In this document: piece by piece, positions 35,963 to 44,409 of the stretch | Numbering within the stretch: position 1 is the first letter of the stretch | Layout: each line of letters begins with the position of its first letter | Position numbers and translations under genes: made by a program | The notes under the pieces: model-generated | What the model was told of the DNA's origin: nothing | Seen by the model: only the letters and a program-made list of their open reading frames with translations | Databases searched by the model: none | Source: Roseicitreum antarcticum | Lineage (GTDB): Bacteria; Pseudomonadota; Alphaproteobacteria; Rhodobacterales; Rhodobacteraceae | Reading direction: 5' to 3' | Assembly (NCBI RefSeq): GCF_014681765.1 | Contig: NZ_CP061502.1 | Span: forward strand, 62,001-126,000 | DNA: 64,000 nucleotides

Positions 35963-36816
35963 TATATGCTCCCCCCATCTTTCACCGCACCATCCTTCAC
36001 CGCACCGTCCTTCGCCAGATCGCTGGCGCTGTATCCCAGCGCGGCCGAGGCCGCGCTGCTTGCCGACAGCAGCAACGCGACATATTCGTGCCGCCGCGCC
36101 TCTTCGAACCGGAAAACCGGGAAGGCGATGCTGATCGCGGCCACCGATTTGCCGATATGATCCAGAATCGGCACCGCCATGCAGCGCACCCCAGCCTCGC
36201 TTTCCTCGATCTCTTCCGAATAGCCGCGTGCCCGGGTTTCGTGCAGCTGCGCCATCAACACCTCTGGGTCGGTGATAGTGCGCGGCGCCATCTGCGTCAG
36301 CACCATCTTGCCCAGCCGTTCGCGGACTTCCTCATCATCGCGCCAGGCCAGCAATGCCTTGCCAAGCGAGGTGGAATGCAGCGGATTGCGCAGGCCCAGC
36401 GTCGATTGCATCGACAGCCCATAGGCCGAATCGTATTTGTGGATATAGGCGACCTTCTGTTCGCGGTCATCCAGCACACCAAGGTTGATCGATTCGCCCG
36501 TGGCGCGCGACATCCGGCCCATCTCCCGGTCAGCAATGCGCAACAGGTCAGACTGTCCGTTCAGCGACCGCGCACCCAGGCTGAACAGCTTCAGCGTCAG
36601 GCGAAACCGCTCGGTCTCGTGGTCCTGTTCGACATAGCCGAGGTCCACCATCGTGTGCAGCAGCCGGTGCGCCGTGGCCTTCGAGGTCATGGTGTGTTTC
36701 GCAATCTCGCCCAGGCTGGCCTGCCGGTCTTCGACCAAAGCCTCCAGCACGCCGAACACCTTCAGCGCTGCGGCAACATTCTCGGTTTTGGAAGGAGATT
36801 CGGCCATGGCGTCCAT
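35962..36816 (-). CDS. IclR-family regulator (KdgR-like)
   Basis: A 284-residue regulator with a winged HTH (residues ~12-75: AAALKVFGVLEALVEDRQASLGEIAKHTMTSKATAHRLLHTMVD in order) and an IclR effector domain (~90-260, with STSLGKALLAWR and GVRCMAVPILDHIG). KdgR-type IclR proteins sense KDG. The extreme C-terminus has a pentapeptide repeat, KDGAV twice then KDGGSI, coded by two 15-bp repeats (35981-36010). ATG 36816 and 36807 are both possible starts, and no strong SD is visible. It is divergent from the GH105-ABC operon, with paired operator-like sites between them. Confidence 0.85.
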   Translation of the reverse strand: MDAMAESPSKTENVAAALKVFGVLEALVEDRQASLGEIAKHTMTSKATAHRLLHTMVDLGYVEQDHETERFRLTLKLFSLGARSLNGQSDLLRIADREMGRMSRATGESINLGVLDDREQKVAYIHKYDSAYGLSMQSTLGLRNPLHSTSLGKALLAWRDDEEVRERLGKMVLTQMAPRTITDPEVLMAQLHETRARGYSEEIEESEAGVRCMAVPILDHIGKSVAAISIAFPVFRFEEARRHEYVALLLSASSAASAALGYSASDLAKDGAVKDGAVKDGGSI

Positions 36817-36825
36817 TCAGGAATT

Positions 36826-36838
36826 ATGAAATGCCATT
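36826..36838. promoter_or_regulatory. Operator-like half of an inverted pair, regulator side
   Basis: ATGAAATGCCATT lies 10 bases upstream of the IclR start. Its inverse, with one change, recurs at 36977-36989, and a shortened form ATGAAGCCATT occurs at 36874. Probably bound by the adjacent IclR protein. Confidence 0.5.
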
Positions 36839-36976
36839 TTTGTTTGAATGGAACCTTGTGTCAAGATACTTTGATGAAGCCATTTAACACACTGAAATAA
36901 AAGCGAATAAATGACTCTCGGCATGTCTCAATTTTTCGTTGCATCGCCAGAGTGAATGTGCTTTCTTTAAAAAAGG

Positions 36977-36989
36977 AATGGCGTTTCAT
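36977..36989. promoter_or_regulatory. Operator-like half of an inverted pair, GH105 side
   Basis: AATGGCGTTTCAT, the inverse of the 36826 site with 12 of 13 bases matching, lies 40 bases before the GH105 start codon. The TGAAAC/GTTTCA core is like known KdgR sites. Confidence 0.5.
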
Positions 36990-37028
36990 TTTTATGGGCC
37001 GCCAAGGGAAGTAGGAGGATCAGGGCGA

Positions 37029-38147
37029 ATGCACCCCCTGTTGCGCGAAAAACCACGGCTCGCCGGGCGGCAGGAAATCTGCACGCTCATCGACCGACTG
37101 ACGGAAAATCTGGTCAATATCGAAGATACGACCGGCGAATTCCTGCTGCGGCTCGACGATGGGCGCGTGATCGACACCAAGGGCTGGGCCGGATGGGAAT
37201 GGACCCATGGCATCGGGCTTTACGGTCTGTTCAAATACACCCAGATCACCGACAGCACCCGCGCCCGCGCCATCATCGACGACTGGTTCGCCGCGCGTCT
37301 GGCCGAAGGAACGCCGACCAAGAACATCAACACCGTCGCCCCGTTCCTGACGCTGGCGTGCCTTTATGAACAGGCACCCAACCCGGTGTGGCGCGCCTAC
37401 CTGGAAACCTGGGCCGAATGGGTGATGTACGACATGCCCCGCACCCGTCAGGGCGGTTTGCAGCATATCGTCTACAACAGCGTCAACGATCAGCAGATGT
37501 GGGATGACACCCTGATGATGAGCGTGATGCCGCTGGCCAAGATCGGGCTGGTCCTGAACCGGCCAGAATTCGTCGAGGAAGCCAAGTACCAGTTCCTTAT
37601 CCATGCGCAGTACCTGGCGGACACACAATCGGGCCTGTGGTTCCACGGCTGGACCTTCGACGGCGATCACAACTTTGCCCGCGCACTCTGGGCGCGGGGC
37701 AACAGCTGGATCACCATCGCGATTCCGGAATTCATCGACCTTCTGGACCTGCCCCCCAGCGACCCGCTGCGCCGTCACTTGGTGTCGTTGCTGGAGCGTC
37801 AGGCGGCGACGCTGGCGAAAACCCAGCACGAAAGCGGGCTCTGGCACACGCTGGTCGATGATCCTGCAAGCTACCTGGAAGCATCAGCCACCGCCGGTTT
37901 CGCCTATGGCCTGCTGAAAGGCGTGCGCAAGCGCTACCTCGACGCCAGCTATCTGCCGGTGGCCGAACGCGCAGTCAAAGGCGTGATCGACAACATCAGC
38001 CCCGAGGGGGAACTGCAGCAAGTGTCCTTCGGCACCGCCATGGGCAGTGACCTGGATTTCTACCGCAAGATCAAGCTGACCTCGATGCCCTACGGGCAGG
38101 CGATGGCAATGCTGTGCCTCAGCGAGTTTCTGCTGACCTACACCTGA
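37029..38147 (+). CDS. Glycoside hydrolase family 105, unsaturated rhamnogalacturonyl hydrolase
   Basis: Removes the 4,5-unsaturated uronic acid from the non-reducing end of lyase-made oligosaccharides, giving the substrate of KdgF/KduI. The 372-residue (alpha/alpha)6-barrel has WAGWEWTHGIGLYGLFKY, the catalytic-Asp motif MWDDTLMM (D159/D160), LWFHGWTFDGDHNFARALWARGNSW in two adjoining pieces, and SATAGFAYGLLKGVRKRYL. There is no signal peptide, so it is cytoplasmic like YteR. AGGAGG lies 10 bases before ATG 37029. First gene of an operon with an oligosaccharide ABC importer. Confidence 0.9.
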   Translation: MHPLLREKPRLAGRQEICTLIDRLTENLVNIEDTTGEFLLRLDDGRVIDTKGWAGWEWTHGIGLYGLFKYTQITDSTRARAIIDDWFAARLAEGTPTKNINTVAPFLTLACLYEQAPNPVWRAYLETWAEWVMYDMPRTRQGGLQHIVYNSVNDQQMWDDTLMMSVMPLAKIGLVLNRPEFVEEAKYQFLIHAQYLADTQSGLWFHGWTFDGDHNFARALWARGNSWITIAIPEFIDLLDLPPSDPLRRHLVSLLERQAATLAKTQHESGLWHTLVDDPASYLEASATAGFAYGLLKGVRKRYLDASYLPVAERAVKGVIDNISPEGELQQVSFGTAMGSDLDFYRKIKLTSMPYGQAMAMLCLSEFLLTYT

Positions 38148-38238
38148 CGCGCCCCGCCCGGACCAAAGGCAGCCGCGCGCAGCAAGCGACCCCGCCACCC
38201 CAAGAGGCGGCACCCGACACAACAGAGGAGGAACCACC

Positions 38239-39519
38239 ATGAAACTGACTCGCAGAAAACTGCTTGGCACCGCAGGGGCCGCCGCCGCATTCTCGGCCCT
38301 GCCGATGCGCTTTGCGATGGCGCAGGACCGCAGCATCCGCCATTTCTGGTGGGGCAACCCCACCCGCGACGAACGCACCTTTCAGGTGATCGACCTTTTC
38401 AAGGCCGCGCACCCCCAGATCGACGTATCGGGCGAGGCGATCGGCTGGGGCGATTACTGGACGAAAATGGCCACCCAGACCGCGGGCGGCAACATGGCCG
38501 ATGTGGTGCAGATGGACCATGGCTTCATCAACGAATACGTCAGCCGTGGCGCGCTGCTGCCGCTGGACGAATATGTCGGCAACGGCCTGCAGCTGGACCA
38601 TTACGATGACGGCGCCAACGCGGTCGGCACCATCAATGGTGGCCTCTACGGGGTCAGCATCGGCTCGACCAGCCAGGCGATCCCCTACAACACGCGCGTG
38701 TTCGAGGAAGCCGGGGTGGAATTCGACCCGCTGAACTGGACCACCGAAGATTTCGCCGCCGCATGCGCGCGCATCACCGAACACACCGGCGGCGCGGTCA
38801 CCGGGTCGGAAGACCTGTCGCTCTATATCGAGAACTTCGAAGTCTGGGTGCGCCAGGCCGGGCGCGAGATGTATTCCGAGGACGGCAAGATCGCCCTGAC
38901 CGTGGAAGATGTCCGCTCCTACTGGGACTTCTGGGGCGAATTGCGCGAAGCCGGCGTGATCGAGGGCCCGGATGCCACTGTGCGCCTCGACAAGGGCATG
39001 AGCGAACTGGGCATCGTGCGCGGTACCTCGGCCATGACCTTCCGCTACGCCAACCAGGTCGGCGCAGTGCAAAGCCTGATGGCTGATCCCGTGGGCGCGG
39101 CCATGGTGCCGCACCGTGCGGGCATGGAATATGGTCATTTCGTGTTGCCCTCCATGTTCCTGTCGATGACCCGCGATGCGGGCGACAAGGAAGCCGTGAT
39201 CGCCTATATCAACCACTGGATCACCAGCCCCGAGGCCATCGTGACCCTGGGCCTCGACCGCGGTATCCCGCCCAGCGAAATGGGCCGCGAAGCCCTCGCC
39301 CCGCACATGTCCGAGGTGGACAGCCGCGTGGTCGCCTACTTCAGCGGCATTCAGGACAAGATCGGCCCGACGCCGACCCGCAAGCCGAAAGGCGCGGGCG
39401 AGGTGCGCGACAACTTCATGCGCACCGGCACCGAGGTCGTCTTGGGCAACATGCCCGCCTCCGAGGCCGCCGAACGCTTTGTCGAGGATGCTGGCTATAT
39501 CCTGGAACGCGCGCAGTAA
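38239..39519 (+). CDS. ABC transporter substrate-binding protein (family 1, Tat-type signal)
   Basis: A 426-residue oligosaccharide-binding protein. The N-terminus TRRKLLGTAGAAAAFSAL is a twin-arginine signal, with cleavage near AMAQD (~residue 30). The mature part has the family-1 fold: HFWWGNPTRDERTFQVIDLF, MADVVQMDHGFINEYVSRGALLPLDE in two blocks, and the late GIPPSEMGREAL. Placed between GH105 and permease genes, it should bind unsaturated rhamnogalacturonan oligosaccharides. A very good ribosome site (GAGGAGG) is present. Confidence 0.9.
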   Translation: MKLTRRKLLGTAGAAAAFSALPMRFAMAQDRSIRHFWWGNPTRDERTFQVIDLFKAAHPQIDVSGEAIGWGDYWTKMATQTAGGNMADVVQMDHGFINEYVSRGALLPLDEYVGNGLQLDHYDDGANAVGTINGGLYGVSIGSTSQAIPYNTRVFEEAGVEFDPLNWTTEDFAAACARITEHTGGAVTGSEDLSLYIENFEVWVRQAGREMYSEDGKIALTVEDVRSYWDFWGELREAGVIEGPDATVRLDKGMSELGIVRGTSAMTFRYANQVGAVQSLMADPVGAAMVPHRAGMEYGHFVLPSMFLSMTRDAGDKEAVIAYINHWITSPEAIVTLGLDRGIPPSEMGREALAPHMSEVDSRVVAYFSGIQDKIGPTPTRKPKGAGEVRDNFMRTGTEVVLGNMPASEAAERFVEDAGYILERAQ

Positions 39520-39531
39520 CGCGCGCAAGGT

Positions 39532-39559
39532 CCCGCCGCGAATCCCCTGTCGCGGCGGG
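39532..39559 (+). other. First hairpin after the binding-protein gene
   Basis: CCCGCCGCGA (39532-39541) pairs perfectly with TCGCGGCGGG (39550-39559). No T-run follows; it may protect the 3' end of the binding-protein mRNA. Confidence 0.5.
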
Positions 39560-39569
39560 CAACCTGACC

Positions 39570-39622
39570 GGCAACAGCGCCCTCCCGCCCATGGGCCGGG
39601 CGCTGTTGCCCCCCCCTTTTTT
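39570..39622 (+). terminator. Second hairpin with T-run, internal partial terminator
   Basis: A perfect 13-bp stem (39570-39582 with 39598-39610) is followed by seven C and TTTTTT. It lies between the binding-protein gene and the first permease gene of the same operon, so it likely ends most transcripts after the binding protein. Confidence 0.7.
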
Positions 39623-39644
39623 CGCAAACTTCCGGTGTCCCCTG

Positions 39645-40538
39645 ATGCGTCGATTCTTCTCCCGAAATCTGCCCGGATACATGTTCTTGCTGCCGTGGCT
39701 GCTGGGGTTTTTCCTGCTGGCGCTGGGGCCGATTCTGGCGTCGCTTTATCTGGGCTTCACCCGCTATGACATGGTTTCCGCCCCGCGCTGGGTCGGGCTG
39801 GACAATTATCAGTATATGTTTGAACGCGACCGCCGGTTCTGGAAGGCGCTGGAGGTGACATTCACCTATGTTGCCCTTGCGGTGCCCCTGCGGCTGGCCA
39901 TGGCGCTGGCCGTGGCGATGCTGCTGGACAAGGGGTTGCGCAGCATCGGGCTTTATCGCGCGATCTTCTACCTGCCCTCGATCCTCGGCGCGTCCATCGC
40001 CATTGCCATTCTGTGGCGTGCGATGTTCGGCATTGACGGCGTCGTCAACCAGGCACTGGCACTCTTCGGCATTCAAGGCATCGGCTGGATCACCACGCCC
40101 AGCACGTCGATCTATACCATGGTTGTGCTGGCGATGTGGCAGTTCGGCTCGCCCATGCTGATCTTTCTGGCCGGGCTGCGCAGCATTCCGCGCGACCTCT
40201 ATGAAGCGTCCGAGATCGACGGCACATCCCCCGTGCGCCAGTTTTTCCGCATCACCCTGCCGCTGCTGGCGCCCGTCGTGTTCTTCAACCTCGTCTTGCA
40301 GATGATCGAGGCGTTCAAGACGTTCTCGTCCGCCTTCATCATCTCGAACGGGACGGGCGCGCCGGCGGACAGCCTGCTGTTCTATACTGTTTATCTGTTC
40401 AACGAAGCGTTCCGCTTCTTCCGCATGGGCTATGCCTCGGCATTGGCCTGGGTGCTTCTGGTCATCATCGCCGTGATTACCGTCATCGCCTTTGCAACGT
40501 CAAAATACTGGGTGCACTATGAAAACGAACGCGACTGA
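39645..40538 (+). CDS. ABC transporter permease (MalF/UgpA type)
   Basis: A ~297-residue sugar permease with six TM helices. It starts MRRFFSRNLPGYMFLLPWLLG and has the EAA loop YEASEIDGTSPVRQFFRITLP near residue 185. ATG 39645 lacks a clear SD, consistent with low expression after the hairpin. The last 20 bases overlap the next permease gene. Confidence 0.9.
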   Translation: MRRFFSRNLPGYMFLLPWLLGFFLLALGPILASLYLGFTRYDMVSAPRWVGLDNYQYMFERDRRFWKALEVTFTYVALAVPLRLAMALAVAMLLDKGLRSIGLYRAIFYLPSILGASIAIAILWRAMFGIDGVVNQALALFGIQGIGWITTPSTSIYTMVVLAMWQFGSPMLIFLAGLRSIPRDLYEASEIDGTSPVRQFFRITLPLLAPVVFFNLVLQMIEAFKTFSSAFIISNGTGAPADSLLFYTVYLFNEAFRFFRMGYASALAWVLLVIIAVITVIAFATSKYWVHYENERD

Positions 40539-41430
40539 TCTGGCGGCGGCCACCGCCGCATACATCAGCGCCGAGGCTGACATGAAGGCCCGCCGCAAGA
40601 AGCGCGCGCGGAACGCGCGCCTTCTGAAGCATGTCTTCCTGATCGCGCTGTCGTTCATCATGCTGTACCCGCTTCTGTGGCTCTTCGCGTCATCGCTGAA
40701 ACCGGAATCCGAGATTTTCGCCAGCCTCGCGCTCTGGCCCTCGGACATCCAATGGTCGAACTACACCGAAGGCTGGTACGGGCTGCCGGTGTCGTTCACG
40801 CGGTTTTACTGGAACTCCACCATCGTCACGGTGCTGTCGGTCATCGGCAACCTGATCTCGTGTTCGTTCGCGGCCTATGCGTTCGCACGGCTGCAATTCA
40901 ACGGCAAGACGTTGCTGTTCAGCCTGATGATGATGACCATGATGATCCCCTATCATGTGGTCCTGATCCCGCAATATGTGCTGTTCCTCAACCTCGGCTG
41001 GGTCGATACCTACCTGCCGCTGGTGGTGCCGCGCTTCCTTGCCGCCGATGGGTTCTTCATCTTCCTGATGATGCAGTTCTTCCGCCAGATCCCGCGCGAA
41101 CTGGATGAGGCCGCGTCGATTGACGGGTGCTCGCCGTTCAAGATCTATTGGGCCGTCATCTTGCCCTTGTCGTTGCCCGCGATGGCCACCGCAGCGATCT
41201 TCTCGATGATCTGGGTGTGGGAGGACTTCCTGGCGCCGCTGATCTACCTCAACGATATCGACAGCTACACCGTGCCGCTGGCCCTGCGCCTGTTCCTCGA
41301 TCAGGAAGGTCAGTCGAACTACGGACAGATGTTCGCCATGTCTGTGCTGTCGCTGGTGCCGGTGCTGATCTTCTTCATCGCCTTCCAGAAACTGATCATC
41401 CGCGGCATCGCAACCTCGGGCATGAAATAG
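40519..41430 (+). CDS. ABC transporter permease (MalG/UgpE type)
   Basis: A 303-residue permease with six TM helices after a basic N-terminal segment (MKARRKKRARNARLL). The EAA motif is ELDEAASIDGCSPFKIYWAVI. It pairs with the preceding permease. It is followed 11 bases later by the ATPase gene. Confidence 0.9.
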   Translation: MKTNATDLAAATAAYISAEADMKARRKKRARNARLLKHVFLIALSFIMLYPLLWLFASSLKPESEIFASLALWPSDIQWSNYTEGWYGLPVSFTRFYWNSTIVTVLSVIGNLISCSFAAYAFARLQFNGKTLLFSLMMMTMMIPYHVVLIPQYVLFLNLGWVDTYLPLVVPRFLAADGFFIFLMMQFFRQIPRELDEAASIDGCSPFKIYWAVILPLSLPAMATAAIFSMIWVWEDFLAPLIYLNDIDSYTVPLALRLFLDQEGQSNYGQMFAMSVLSLVPVLIFFIAFQKLIIRGIATSGMK

Positions 41431-41441
41431 GAATTGAACTG

Positions 41442-42533
41442 ATGGCAGACCTTACCATTCGCAATGTCGGCAAGCGCTATGGCGCAGTGCGCGTGATCGA
41501 CGGGCTGAACCTCGACATCCACGACGGCGAGTTTCTGGTGCTTGTCGGCCCGTCGGGCTGCGGCAAATCCACCCTGTTGCGCATGATCGCGGGGCTGGAA
41601 GAGATCTCGGACGGCACGATCTTCATCGACGACAAGATTGTCAACGATCTGCCCGCATCAAAGCGCGACCTGTCGATGGTGTTCCAATCGTACGCGCTTT
41701 ATCCGCACATGAGCGTGCGCAAGAACCTGGCCTTCGGCTTGCAGAACCTGAAGATGAGCCGCAAGGAAGTGACCCGCCGGGTAGATGAGGCCGCGCGCGC
41801 GCTTCAGATCGAACCCCTGATGGACCGTAAGCCGCGCCAGCTTTCGGGCGGGCAGAAACAACGCGTTGCCATCGGCCGCGCCATCGTGCGCGAACCCAAA
41901 CTGTTCCTGTTTGATGAACCTTTGTCGAACCTCGATGCCGAATTGCGGGTGCAGATGCGGGTGGAACTTGCCGCCCTCTATACCCGGCTGAAATCCACAA
42001 TGATCTATGTCACCCACGATCAGGTCGAAGCGATGACCCTGGCGACCCGCATCGTCGTGCTGCGCGGCGGCAAGATCGAACAGGTCGGCACCCCGGAAGA
42101 GCTTTATAACCGCCCCGCCAACCTGTTCGTCGCGGGCTTCATCGGCTCGCCAAAGATCAACATGCTGCCCGCAACAATTCAGACCGGCCCCGACGGTCAG
42201 CGGCAACTGAAATGCGTTGATTTCGCCCCCTTCACCCCCGGCGTGCTGCCCGATGCGGGGGCCGAGGCCACGATCTGCGTTCGCCCCGAAGCTGTGCGCC
42301 TTGGCGCGGGTCAGGTGCAGACGACCGGCACGGTCCGGCTTGTGGAATACCTCGGCAGTGAAACGCTGGTCTATCTGGACCTGCCGTCCGGCCAATCGCT
42401 CTTGTTTCACGGCAGCGGGCGCGACAGTCACAAACAGGGCGACAGCGTGATTGTCGGGCTGGATCTGGCCGATATGCATGTGTTTGACGCCGACGGCCAG
42501 CGCGTCGCACCCGCCGCGGCGCAGGCAGCCTGA
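41442..42533 (+). CDS. ABC transporter ATP-binding protein (UgpC/MsmK type)
   Basis: A 363-residue ATPase with all canonical motifs: Walker [10 protein letters not shown] (~residue 37), Q-loop [11 protein letters not shown], signature LSGGQKQRV, Walker [14 protein letters not shown] and H-loop [11 protein letters not shown]-terminal OB/TOBE domain covers ~240-350. It energises the oligosaccharide importer and may be regulated through its C-terminal domain, as in MalK. It is a useful contrast to the degenerate paralogue at 44410-45471. Confidence 0.93.
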   Translation: MADLTIRNVGKRYGAVRVIDGLNLDIHDGEFLVLVGPSGCGKSTLLRMIAGLEEISDGTIFIDDKIVNDLPASKRDLSMVFQSYALYPHMSVRKNLAFGLQNLKMSRKEVTRRVDEAARALQIEPLMDRKPRQLSGGQKQRVAIGRAIVREPKLFLFDEPLSNLDAELRVQMRVELAALYTRLKSTMIYVTHDQVEAMTLATRIVVLRGGKIEQVGTPEELYNRPANLFVAGFIGSPKINMLPATIQTGPDGQRQLKCVDFAPFTPGVLPDAGAEATICVRPEAVRLGAGQVQTTGTVRLVEYLGSETLVYLDLPSGQSLLFHGSGRDSHKQGDSVIVGLDLADMHVFDADGQRVAPAAAQAA

Positions 42534-42534
42534 C

Positions 42535-43809
42535 ATGCGGTTCGTGATTGTCGGCTGCGGCTCGCGGCATGAGATGTTCGTCAAGGCGCTGACCGTCGAC
42601 TATGCCGGCCGGCACCAACTGGTCGGTCTGTGCGACCTCAACCCGGTGCGGCTGCACCTGTCGCAGGCGTTGGCAGCGCAGGCGGGTGTGACGGTGCCGG
42701 GCTACGACATGGTGGCCTTTGGCCAGATGCTGACCGATCAGCGCCCCGATGCGGTCATCGTCACAACGCCGGATCACCTGCACGCGCGCTACATCATCGA
42801 CAGCCTGGAGGCAGGGTGCGATGTCATCTGCGAAAAGCCGCTGACAGTCGATCTGCCCTCGCTCCAGGCGATCAGCGCGGCGCAGGCGCGCACCGGGCGC
42901 CGGGTCACGGTGACGTTCAACTATCGCTACGCCCCCGCACGCAGCCAATTGCACGAATTGCTTGATGCAGGCGTGATCGGCACGGTGACCGCTGTCACCT
43001 TCCGCTGGCGGCTGGACAGGGTGCATGGCGCGGATTACTTCCGCCGCTGGCATCGACAGAAGGCCAATTCCGGCGGGCTTCAGGTGCATAAATGCACGCA
43101 TCATTTCGACCTGTTGAACTGGTGGCTGGACACCACGCCCAACGATGTCGCGGCCAGCGGGCAGCGCGCCTTCTACACGCCACAAACCGCCGAACGGCTG
43201 GGCCTGTCAGGCCACAGTACCCGCTGCGCCACCTGCCCTGTCGCGCAAAAATGCGACTTCCGTCTGGATCTGGACACCACGCCGCGCCTGAAGGCGATGT
43301 ACCGCGCTGCCGAAGGGGCGGACGGGTATTTCCGCGATCTCTGCATCTGGGACCCTGCGATCGGGATCGAAGATACGATTCAGGCGCATATCCGCTACGC
43401 CTCGGGCGTCAGCGCCAATTACAGCCTGACCGCCTATGCCCCGCAGGAAGGCTTCGATGTAACCTTCATCGGCACCGAGGGCGAATTGTCCCATAGCCAT
43501 GACGAAGTGCACGGCATTTTTGGCGGCACAAGGCCAAAGGGCCTGCGCGAAGCGATGCGCACCACCCTGCACCGCAGCGGCCACGCCCCCGAGGCGATTG
43601 CGATACCTGAAGGCGGCGGCGATCATGGCGGTGCCGATCCGGTAATGTTGGGCTATCTGCTGGCGCCCGAAACCATGCCAGCCCACGCCCATCTGGCCGC
43701 CCCCGACCATATGGCGGGTTGCTGGTCGGTCGGCACCGGCCTGGCCGTCGGTGCGGCAATCGCATCGGGTCAGGTGGTTTCGGTGCGCGACATGGTGGCA
43801 TCGGTCTGA
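42535..43809 (+). CDS. Gfo/Idh/MocA family oxidoreductase
   Basis: A 424-residue NAD(P)-dependent enzyme with Rossmann start FVIVGCGSRHEMFVKAL, cofactor/active motif CEKPLTVDLPSLQ and a GGLQVHKCTHHFDLLNWWLD stretch with candidate catalytic Lys/His. A Cys cluster, STRCATCPVAQKCDF (residues ~223-237), is characteristic of one subgroup. The ATG is one base after the ATPase stop, so it belongs to the oligosaccharide operon. Its substrate is probably a sugar or sugar acid released inside the cell. Unproven. Confidence 0.8.
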   Translation: MRFVIVGCGSRHEMFVKALTVDYAGRHQLVGLCDLNPVRLHLSQALAAQAGVTVPGYDMVAFGQMLTDQRPDAVIVTTPDHLHARYIIDSLEAGCDVICEKPLTVDLPSLQAISAAQARTGRRVTVTFNYRYAPARSQLHELLDAGVIGTVTAVTFRWRLDRVHGADYFRRWHRQKANSGGLQVHKCTHHFDLLNWWLDTTPNDVAASGQRAFYTPQTAERLGLSGHSTRCATCPVAQKCDFRLDLDTTPRLKAMYRAAEGADGYFRDLCIWDPAIGIEDTIQAHIRYASGVSANYSLTAYAPQEGFDVTFIGTEGELSHSHDEVHGIFGGTRPKGLREAMRTTLHRSGHAPEAIAIPEGGGDHGGADPVMLGYLLAPETMPAHAHLAAPDHMAGCWSVGTGLAVGAAIASGQVVSVRDMVASV

Positions 43810-43821
43810 GTGTGCGGGGCG

Positions 43822-44181
43822 CTACTGCACCGCCAACAGCGCCTGCAAAGCGGCAATCTGCTCCGCGCCCGCCACCTTCGTCGCCCGCTCCAGCGCGCGA
43901 TATTGCGCCAGCACTTCTTGCCCGGTGTCGGTCAGCACCGCGCCGCCGCCACCCGGGCCGCCGCGCGTGCTGCTCACCACCGGCGCATGGAACATGGCGT
44001 TCATCGTCTCGGTCAGCATCCAGGCACGCTTGTAGCTCATGCCCATGGCGCGCCCCGCCGCCGCGATGGACCCGGTGCGCGCGATCCCTTCCAGCAGCGC
44101 GGCCTTGCCCGGACCCATCATGCCGGTGGGACCAAAGACGATGCGCAACTTCAATGTCGGGTCGGTCAATCGGGATTCCAT
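43822..44181 (-). CDS. ModE-like single-domain winged-HTH protein (LysR-type HTH)
   Basis: A ~119-residue protein with the ModE N-terminal HTH: LLEGIARTGSIAAAGRAMGMSYKRAW in two adjoining parts, then VVSSTRGGPGGGGAVLTDTGQEVL, the Gly-rich wing typical of ModE. There is no molybdate-binding C-terminal domain and no mod genes nearby. The start is unclear: ATG 44181 fits the family start, while ATGs at 44202 and 44205 are in frame. An 18-bp perfect palindrome lies ~90 bases upstream. It is convergent with the Gfo/Idh gene. Confidence 0.75.
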   Translation of the reverse strand: MESRLTDPTLKLRIVFGPTGMMGPGKAALLEGIARTGSIAAAGRAMGMSYKRAWMLTETMNAMFHAPVVSSTRGGPGGGGAVLTDTGQEVLAQYRALERATKVAGAEQIAALQALLAVQ

Positions 44182-44272
44182 TGCCGCAGCATCGGCCAGC
44201 ATCAAGGAATGCGCAAGCGACGAAAACGCAACGTTCGCCGGGCGCGGCAGGGCGAAACTGCATAAAATCGTC

Positions 44273-44290
44273 TGTTTCGCATGCGAAACA
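44273..44290. promoter_or_regulatory. Perfect 18-bp palindrome upstream of the ModE-like gene
   Basis: TGTTTCGCATGCGAAACA is its own reverse complement. It sits in the 204- to 228-base gap between the degenerate ATPase gene and the HTH gene, beside an AT-rich stretch (44340-44375), and looks like a repressor site. Confidence 0.55.
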
Positions 44291-44409
44291 ATTCGGCAAA
44301 GGAGAACGACGGATTTACGGCCTGACGCGTGGCGCCGCCCGTTAAATACATTGATTATAAATGAATATTCAGTGACCCCGCCCCGCGCAAAGGCCAGGCT
44401 GACGCGCTC

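Noticed and set aside
36852-36875. A possible EcfG promoter (GGAAC near 36851) facing GH105
   Set aside because: No CGTT or close match follows at 16-17 bases.
38119-39627. A 502-codon frame antisense to the ABC binding-protein gene
   Set aside because: Shadow frame over a gene with a Tat signal and a family-1 fold; it also runs through two hairpins.
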